This document shows, piece by piece, positions 57,544-64,000 of a DNA stretch of 64,000 bases (positions are counted from its first letter, which is position 1; the number at the start of each line of letters is the position of its first letter). Origin of the DNA: Williamsoniiplasma luminosum (GTDB taxonomy: Bacteria; Bacillota_I; Bacilli_A; Mycoplasmatales; Mycoplasmataceae); the NCBI RefSeq assembly GCF_002803985.1, contig NZ_CP024963.1, positions 248,001 through 312,000 of the forward strand, given 5' to 3'. Under the pieces are notes generated by a model. The model did not search any database. It had not been told where the DNA came from and saw nothing but the letters and a program-made list of their open reading frames with translations. Made by a program: the position numbers and the translations under genes.

Positions 57544-58638
57544 ATGAATCCAAAAACTCTCGAAGCTTTAGAAACCATGGAAAAAAGAATCAATAAAATT
57601 GATTTAGATTTACAAGATGAAAACATCACTTCAGATATTAAAAAATTAACAGAATTAAATAAAGAGAGATCTACTCTAGAAGATGTTGTTGCCAAATTTC
57701 AAGAATACAAAAAAGCTTTAGTTGCGATCAAAGAGGCTAAAGAAATTTTTAACATTGAAAAAGATCAAGAAATGATCGAACTTGCCAAAATGGATCTTCA
57801 AGAAAATGAAGAAATCATTGAAAAATTAGTTCCAGAAATTGAACAAATGTTAATTCCCAAAGATCCAAATGATGATAAAAATGTAATTATCGAAATCCGT
57901 GGTGCAGCTGGTGGAGATGAAGGAAACATTTTTGCTGGTGACCTTTTTAAAATGTACAAATTATATTGTGAAAAAGCTGGTTGAAAAATGAATATTATGG
58001 AAGCTTCAATTTCTGAAGCTGGAGGATATTCACAAATCGTTTTTATGGTTAAAGGTGATGGAGTATATTCAAAATTAAAATTTGAATCAGGAGCTCATCG
58101 TGTTCAACGTGTGCCCAAAACCGAAGCAAAAGGTCGAATCCAAACTTCAACAGCAACTGTTGCGGTTCTTCCTGAAATGAGTGATGTAGAAATAAACATT
58201 AAACCAATTGATTTAAGAATTGATACATACCGATCATCTGGGGCTGGAGGTCAACATGTTAACACCACTGATTCAGCTGTCAGAATTACTCACTTACCAA
58301 CAGGAATTGTGGCGTCAAGTCAAGATGGACGTAGTCAACTTGATAATAAAGAAACTGCAATGAAAATGTTGCGTGCCAAAGTTTACGAAGCAGAAGTTGA
58401 AAAACAACAATCAGTTGCTGATGCAACAAGAAAAAATGCAGTTGGAACTGGAGCGAGATCTGAAAAAATCAGAACTTATAATTATCCTCAAAATCGTGTT
58501 ACTGACCATAGAGTCAACTTATCATTAAATAAATTAGATCAAGTAATGGAGGGAAATATTGATGAGTTTATTATTAGTTTAATTAACCACCATCAATTAG
58601 AACAAGTTGCTCAAAGACTTGAAGAGGAAGCTAATTAA
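57544..58638 (+). CDS. prfA: Peptide chain release factor 1
   Basis: Ends translation at UAA and UAG, the only stops used here. The 364-residue product has the GGQ motif at 235-237 in [10 protein letters not shown] and the PxT tripeptide as Pro-Lys-Thr (191-193) in [10 protein letters not shown]. Mollicutes that read UGA as Trp lack RF2, which agrees with the TGA usage across the window. The ATG follows AAAGGGGAT. Its TAA overlaps the prmC ATG by one base (TAATG), so the two are coupled. Confidence 0.97.
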
Positions 58639-59468
58639 TGACAATTCACCAAGCATATTTAGAATTGAAAAAGCATATTTTGAATCAATCAGAAATTTAT
58701 GAAATCTTAGAATATCTAACCGGACATAAATATGATTGATTAATTTGTCATCAAGACAAATTAATTGAAAATATATCTAAATATGAAAGTGTGATTGAAG
58801 CATTAAAACAATTCGTTCCTGTTGCTTATATTGTTAACAACAAAAGATTTTACGGCATCGACTTTTTTGTTGATCAGCGTGTTTTGATTCCGAGAATCGA
58901 AACAGAATTAGTTGTTGAACAAGCTTTGAAATGATTAAATAATCAAAATAATAAAGTCATAATTGATCTTTGCACAGGCAGTGGGAATATCGGTATCACG
59001 TTAAATCATCTAACAAATAATTCAACTTATTTATTAGATCTTTCAGACCAAGCTTTGGAAGTTTGCAAAATTAATCTAGCAAAAATTCAAGCGACAAAAA
59101 TTCAGATTTTGCAAGGTGATTTTTTAGAACCATTATTGGAAAACCAAATCAAAGGTGATTTAATTGTTTGCAATCCACCATATATTGATTTTCAAGATGC
59201 AAATGTTGGTTTTTCAACCAAATACGAACCACAAAACGCACTGTTTGCTGATGAAAAAGGTCTTAAATTTTACAAAGAAATGTTTTTAAATTTCCCAAAA
59301 ATTATTAAGGATATTAATAATTTTTGTCTAATTATGGAATTTGGTTTTGAACAAAAAACGGCAATTGAAAAACTTTATACTGAATTTGTCACAGATAAAA
59401 ATTTTAACCATGAGTTTTTAAAAGACAATTCAAATAATTGAAGATGTATAATGATTACAAATATTTAA
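58638..59468 (+). CDS. prmC: Release factor glutamine methyltransferase
   Basis: Methylates the Gln of the RF1 GGQ motif, using S-adenosylmethionine. The 276-residue product has RVLIPRIETELVVE in its N-terminal half, the SAM loop DLCTGSGNIGI, and the substrate-binding NPPY at 179-182 (VCNPPYIDF). Coupled to prfA by the TAATG overlap, it acts on the neighbouring gene's product. The frame is open with TGA as Trp, including near the C-terminus (NNWRCI). Confidence 0.95.
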
Positions 59469-59477
59469 GGAGGAAAA

Positions 59478-60923
59478 ATGCAAAAGAGAAATCATAATTT
59501 TGGTTCAAAATTTAAATTAAATTGAAAAATAAAAGATCCAAATGAAAATGTAATTAAAAAAAATGCGTTTCTTTACAAAATTTCTGCTTTAGTCCTTTTT
59601 CTTTTTACCATTTTATATTCATTAACCTTTCTTTTTATTTTTATTGTTGCAAATGATAAACATTTGCATGTTTATTTTGAATATTTAAATAGTTTAACCA
59701 AGGAAGGTTTTATCATGCCTTCATTTAATGATGTCTGAGGAACACTTATTTCCTCACTTGTTTTTTTTGGGATTTCTCTTGTTTTAATTTTTTTATATAA
59801 ACCAATCGTCACTTCCAATTCAATTACATTAACCAAGCAATCAATTTATATCAAAGCCACAGCAACATTTTTGATGGTTTCGTTTTTATTAACTTCTTTA
59901 TCACAATACCACTATGCAAATTATGCCGCCTTCATTAAATTAGAATTAGCAACTGAAGCTAATGAAAATTTTACAGCTGCTTTAAAAAGCGTTGGACCCC
60001 ATTTGAGTTTTTCATGAAAAACTCCATCGATTGTCTGATGGGTTTTGTTTGTTCAAATTATTATCCTTTTTTCAATCATTTTATTTTTAGAAAATGCCAT
60101 TTCGAGAAAAGAAAATATTGTTGGGATTGAAAAATATATTGAATATAATTTGAAAACATCAAAAAGTTTTGCTGGTTCAAAAATTATTGAAAAAATGAAT
60201 AAATTTTTCAAACCAACAACAAGAAATATTTCAATTTGAGCACTAGTGATTGTTGGTTTGATTTTGTTACCTAATTTTATCTATACAATTTTAATTTCTA
60301 ATTCATCGACCAAAATGGGTGCGCTTATTCAATGATCGTATAATTTACCGAATTTGTTAAAAGATTTTAAAGGAATTGATCTGTTATATGCAAATTTATT
60401 GGGTGATAAATATTCATTGGCATATTTTGCATTAAATTCATTACCGATCATTATTATCGGAATTACATTTTCCACAACATTTTTCTTCTTGTCAATTATT
60501 GTCCGTAGTGAAAAACAAATTTCAGACAATGTTTTCATTTTACAAAATGTTGTTTTAGCCTTTGAAACTTTATTCCTCTTAATTCTTATGTTGGTTATCA
60601 AATTTGAAGTTAATAATTTAGCCAACATTTGAAAAACTGAAGGTGCAAAATTCGAAGAAGGACTTAGAGGATTAATGCAAGCAAAAGATTTTCAAGAAAT
60701 CACAACAATGTTCCATTGAGATGCCATCCAAGATGTAATTAGAACCAATAAAATTGAATGATTTTCACAAAACGGGATCATTGCAGAAACTATAATTAGT
60801 TTTGCATTTGCAGGATCAACCTTCACAGGTATCGGTATCGGGTTAGTGAAAAATATCAAAATCCATCGAGCATTTTTCAAATTGCAAAAAGAAATAGAAG
60901 GGGATGAAGAATATGCTTACTAA
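59478..60923 (+). CDS. Integral membrane protein of unknown function
   Basis: A 481-residue protein with about eight hydrophobic segments (near residues 33-58, 86-107, 126-143, 187-208, 255-278, 320-345, 355-380, 430-450) and a basic N-terminus (MQKRNHNFGSKFKLNW). No catalytic motif or family signature was recognised. A strong AAGGAGG precedes the ATG. It lies in the operon after prmC and overlaps tsaC by 11 to 20 bases depending on the tsaC start. TGA-encoded Trp residues occur throughout (WKI, WTL-like). Confidence 0.8.
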
Positions 60924-61413
60924 GGAACAAATCGCCAAAGCTGTTGCAAATTTAAAAGACAACAAAATTATTATTTTACCAACAGACACCATTTATGGTT
61001 TATCAAGTATTGTCAACATAACAAACAAAATCCGAATTAATGAATTAAAAAAAGCTGACAAAAACAAGGAATTAATTACTTTATTTTCCAAATACAAACA
61101 ACTTAAAAACGTTGTCAAAATTGATAAAGAGATTAAAAAATTTATCAAAACTCATCAAAATACAACAATAATCTTAAAAACGCAAAATGGGACCATTGCA
61201 CTGCGTAGACCTAAAAGAAAAGATTTAAATAAAATCATTAATCAAGTTGGATTGATCTATTCAACTTCGGTTAATACGCATGGAGCAGCGCCCTTATTTT
61301 CTCAATTTGAATTAAAAACTTTTCATAAAACAGTTAATCTTTATTTTGATCGAGAATATAATGCAACACCTTCTCGAATTTTTGATTGAGAAAATAAGGT
61401 TTGAGTAAGATAG
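60904..61413 (+). CDS. tsaC: Threonylcarbamoyl-AMP synthase, short TsaC/Sua5-like
   Basis: Makes threonylcarbamoyl-AMP from threonine, bicarbonate and ATP for t6A37 tRNA modification. The product is 169 residues from the first ATG (166 from the second at 60913, which is better spaced from GAAGGGG). Seen: IIILPTDTIYGLSSIV, the family's PT[ED]T-YGL motif, KKADKNKE, and LRRPKRKD. It is short for the family, as in other Mollicutes. The last codons were missed in the standard code because of two TGA codons (FDWENKVWVR). It ends within the next gene's start region. Confidence 0.93.
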
Positions 61414-62108
61414 TGGCAATTAATATACATGACATTAATAATGCGGTTGTTTATGATGAAAAAACGTTTAAATATTTGTTAAAAAACCCGAAGCAACTAG
61501 AAAATCATCATTTAAAAATCATTGAACCGTTTTTGGCAGAAGAAGTGATCGAGATTCCAACAATTTCAGGTCTTTTAAATGAAGTTTACCCTTTTATTGA
61601 AAAACGCAATCCAGATTTAATCGAAACATTAATCCAACGAACACAAGAAATTAATAAACTTGTATCTTTGGCAATCAATAATAAAAAAGGTTTCGAACTT
61701 ACTTTTACCCCAATTGATGATAAAGATAAATTTATTAATAACTTAGCAAAATCAATCATTTATGACATTAATAAATTAATTTACAAATTTAATATTTCCC
61801 ATATTTGAGCTAATAAAACCTTTATTAATCTTGATATAAACCAGATTTTCATGGGTACAATTCCAATTATTGCCACAAATAAAAAGGAATGATTTTTAAT
61901 TAATTATAAAACTAGTCGTAGTGGCTATAATCAAAAATACGCTGCAGAATTAACTTTGCAAAAGCTTTTATTTGAGTCAAATACCAAATTTAAAATTGCA
62001 AAAACTATCTTATTAAACCCTCGAGCAGAAAGAGCAATGATCGAAACCCAAACTATTTCGAACTATGAAAAAATTAAACTCGAAAAATTAATGTACAATT
62101 TGAATTAG
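61401..62108 (+). CDS. Unknown protein, possibly a degenerate PD-(D/E)XK (RecB-like) nuclease
   Basis: A 235-residue protein. The C-terminal half has IFMGTIPIIATNKKEWFLIN followed by YKTSRSGYNQKYAAELTLQK, reading like the RecB-family core G-xIDxI ... xxDYKTG ... QLxxY but with Pro in place of the first Asp and Asn in place of the second, so a nuclease would be inactive. The first half is helical and charged. Start codon uncertain: TTG 61401 or GTG 61413, which directly follows the tsaC stop; neither has a strong ribosome site. It lies in the operon after tsaC. This is only a fold-level guess. Confidence 0.5.
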
Positions 62109-62187
62109 TGGAAAAACGTGTGTTTTTTAGTAGTTGATTTTTCCAATGCTAAAGATTACAATAACCACATAGCCAGAGGAAAACGAG

Positions 62188-63090
62188 ATGGAAAAATTTG
62201 AATTGATCTATGATTATAGAGATAACAAACATTATAATGTTGAATTGTTAAATTTAATGAAGAGAGAAGGCGCTAAATCAACATTCGAAGATTGAATGGT
62301 TAGATACCAATGAGATGATAATTATGTGCCTTTTGCCTTAGTTAATCATAAAGGTGATATTGTTGCCAATGTTGGAGTGATGAAAATGAGTGTTTTCGTT
62401 GGAAACACTCGATATAAAGGAATTCAATTAATTAGTTTGCTTGTCAGAGATTCATATAAGAATCAAGATGTGGAATCAATTCTTTTGAATATGATTGTGA
62501 ATAAATTTGAAAATGTCGTTGATGCGATTTATTCTTTTGACGAAGACATCAATGAATTCTTACAAGATTTCCCTCATTTTGACAAAATTGAAGAATTTAT
62601 TTATAGCAAAAAATGAGATCCTGAAAAAGCATCAAGTGGTGTGATTGTCAAAAAAATGGATCTTTCAAACAGCAAAGAATTTGATTTGCTATATCACGAA
62701 ATTAAACATACAACTAGAGTGTCCCCAATTATAGCCACTAGTGGAGATGTTTCAATTAAATTATTTAATATTTTAAAATATTATGATCGAAACGTTTATC
62801 ACGTCCCATCAAAAGATGCGTTCGTTATTTTTACAAATATCGATAATGTTTTTAGAATCGTTTCAATATATTCTAAATCACAATGTGATTTACAAGAATT
62901 GTTGAATATTTTAGTACCCAAAGGAACTACTAGAGTTGAGTTTGGATTTATTCCCGGACCAATCATTACAGACATGGATATAATTCCCAATACTGAAGGA
63001 AACAAAAAAAATAAAATTTTCCTTCGTGATATTTCAGCAGGTGTTGATAAATCTAAAATATTCTTTCCAACACTATCTCGAGGAAGATAA
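62188..63090 (+). CDS. GNAT-like acetyltransferase-fold protein
   Basis: A 300-residue protein. Its middle part (about residues 47-110: VPFALVNHKGDIVANVGV ... IQLISLLVRDSYKNQDVESI) reads like a GNAT core, a beta hairpin with a polar strand, then strand 4 ending in LVRDSYKNQ in place of the RGxGxG pyrophosphate loop, which is not well kept. The C-terminal ~150 residues are not recognised. The ATG lies after AGAGGAAAACGAG. It ends before a strong hairpin at 63089. Activity as an acetyltransferase is uncertain. Confidence 0.55.
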
Positions 63091-63116
63091 AAAATAAGTT
63101 TAAAAACTTATTTTTT
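63089..63116. terminator. Terminator after the GNAT-like gene
   Basis: Perfect 13-bp stem AAAAAATAAGTTT / AAACTTATTTTTT around a 2-base loop, with the last T-run. Confidence 0.8.
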
Positions 63117-63139
63117 GTGGTTTATAGAAGGGGGAAATA

Positions 63140-63829
63140 ATGAAAATATTTTCACTTAAAAAATTCTTTCAAAATATACAATTTAAGCTTTTCTTAGAAG
63201 AATGAGAAATTGATTCTAAGAAATTTTCGTATGCGTCAGAAGTGGATAAAAAAAATATTATTCTAAGAAATATGAATGCTTTATTGAAAATTGCTAAATT
63301 GGATAATGATGAATTTATTACCAATATGAACATTATTCGTCTGCTTTCAACCCAGTTATATTACGTTTCAAACAGCGCTTTAGATGCTGAAACTCAACTC
63401 CAATTAAATGAAAGAATTACTGATTTACTGAATGAATTAAATTTGGTTATGACAACTGAAAATTTAGAGCAAAAAGTGATTCAGGACTATGCTTTTTCAG
63501 AGGATCAAATTCAAAAATATTTTAACTATAATCAACTATATTCTTTAATTGCAAATGCTTTTGCAGCCCCTTTTATTCAAGAAGAAAACTACTATTTATA
63601 CTATGAATACGCCTATTATTTATCAATGTATTTAAATTTACATTACTTTTCAAACGTTCAAAATATCAATCCTGATTTTAATGTTTTTCTTGCAAAATTA
63701 TCGACTCAAACCAACATGGTTAGTGCAATTCAAACGATTAATCCAGTTAAATTTAATGATTTAATTATCAAAAATAACAAGTGAATTGGTGCGATAAGAT
63801 TCAAAAAAATGAACAAGGAGAACCAATAA
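63140..63829 (+). CDS. Unknown protein of 229 residues
   Basis: A soluble-looking protein with a short basic N-terminus (MKIFSLKKFFQNIQFK), a Leu/Asn-rich helical body (MNALLKIAKLDNDEF), and Tyr-rich stretches (ENYYLYYEYAYYLSMYLNL). No motif or family was recognised and no signal peptide is seen. The ATG follows AAGGGGGAAAT. The frame crosses TGA codons at EEW and KW. The stop overlaps the ATG of the next gene (TAATG), so the two are coupled. Confidence 0.75.
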
Positions 63830-64000
63830 TGAAAAAATCCCTAGTAGCAATCAGCTCTTTAATTTTTATGCTTTCAACCTTAATTGCGGTCGTGGTAATT
63901 CTATCAATCTTTACATCAATAGAAGCTTTATGACTTCTATTTGGGCTAGAAATGGCATCTGTTGCTTGAGCTTTTGTTGTTTTATTAAATCCAAAAAGAA
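63829..64000 (+). CDS. Membrane protein, cut by window edge
   Basis: The first 57 residues of a gene whose ATG overlaps the stop of the preceding gene. Two hydrophobic helices are visible: MKKSLVAISSLIFMLSTLIA, continuing into VVVILSIF, and then LWLLFGLEMASVAWAFVVLL. The remainder lies outside the window. Function not recognised; AAGGAG lies 10 bases upstream. Confidence 0.7.

Noticed and set aside
1-64000. tRNA, rRNA, CRISPR arrays or transposase genes
   Set aside because: I looked for T-loop patterns, repeat-spacer arrays and DDE-type transposase sequences and saw none; GGTTCAAA hits at 21260, 22840 and 23360 belong to TPP riboswitches. A tRNAscan/CRISPR search would confirm.

Overview
The window comes from a Mollicute that reads UGA as tryptophan. 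Almost every long gene is interrupted by in-frame TGA codons at conserved Trp positions, the DNA is strongly AT-rich, and the only stops that make sense are TAA and TAG. A spiroplasma/entomoplasma-type lipoprotein signal (lipobox VVSC), an arginine deiminase operon, a conserved rpoE-pyrG-fba cluster and an rpmE...tdk-prfA-prmC-tsaC cluster suggest the Entomoplasma/Mesoplasma/Spiroplasma lineage. That placement is inference from gene content. No rRNA, tRNA, CRISPR array or transposase gene was found.

Layout. 1-6.2 kb: the 5' part of a DHH phosphoesterase gene (minus strand), a lipoprotein, mnmG (tRNA modification) and purA-purB (overlapping, AMP synthesis). 6.2-17 kb: three tandem, minus-strand, ~1170-residue FtsX-type ABC permeases with no ATPase beside them. 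17.1-26.2 kb: a Ca2+-type P-ATPase, then a duplicated thiamine-uptake region (two TPP riboswitch-thiT units, a third orphan riboswitch, two decayed copies of another gene), then an MgtA-type Mg2+ P-ATPase. 26.3-31 kb: three tandem, overlapping APC-family amino acid permeases. 31-35.9 kb: pgsA, rsmG, three small paralogous membrane proteins, ychF, and a YgjP-like metallopeptidase.

36-41 kb: arginine deiminase operon arcA-argF-arcD-arcC, which turns arginine into ornithine, ammonia, CO2 and ATP; its leader carries a perfect palindrome beside the -10 box and a possible 16-residue leader peptide. 41-44 kb: an ABC-2 type exporter whose permease gene is split by a frameshift. 44-53.5 kb: topA, gltX, an HD phosphohydrolase, rpoE (delta), pyrG, fba, a Cof-type HAD phosphatase and a nicotinamidase. 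53.7-64 kb: rpmE and then a long, tightly packed plus-strand run: a degenerate ABC-ATPase-like protein, a second DHH phosphoesterase, tdk, prfA, prmC, a membrane protein, tsaC, a possible degenerate PD-(D/E)XK protein, a GNAT-like protein and two unknown genes, the last cut by the window edge.

I see no clear, wholly new multi-gene system. The points most worth checking are the TPP riboswitch/thiT duplication with an orphan riboswitch, the 629-residue ABC-like protein without a P-loop, the triple giant FtsX permease array, the arc operon leader, and the frameshifted exporter permease.
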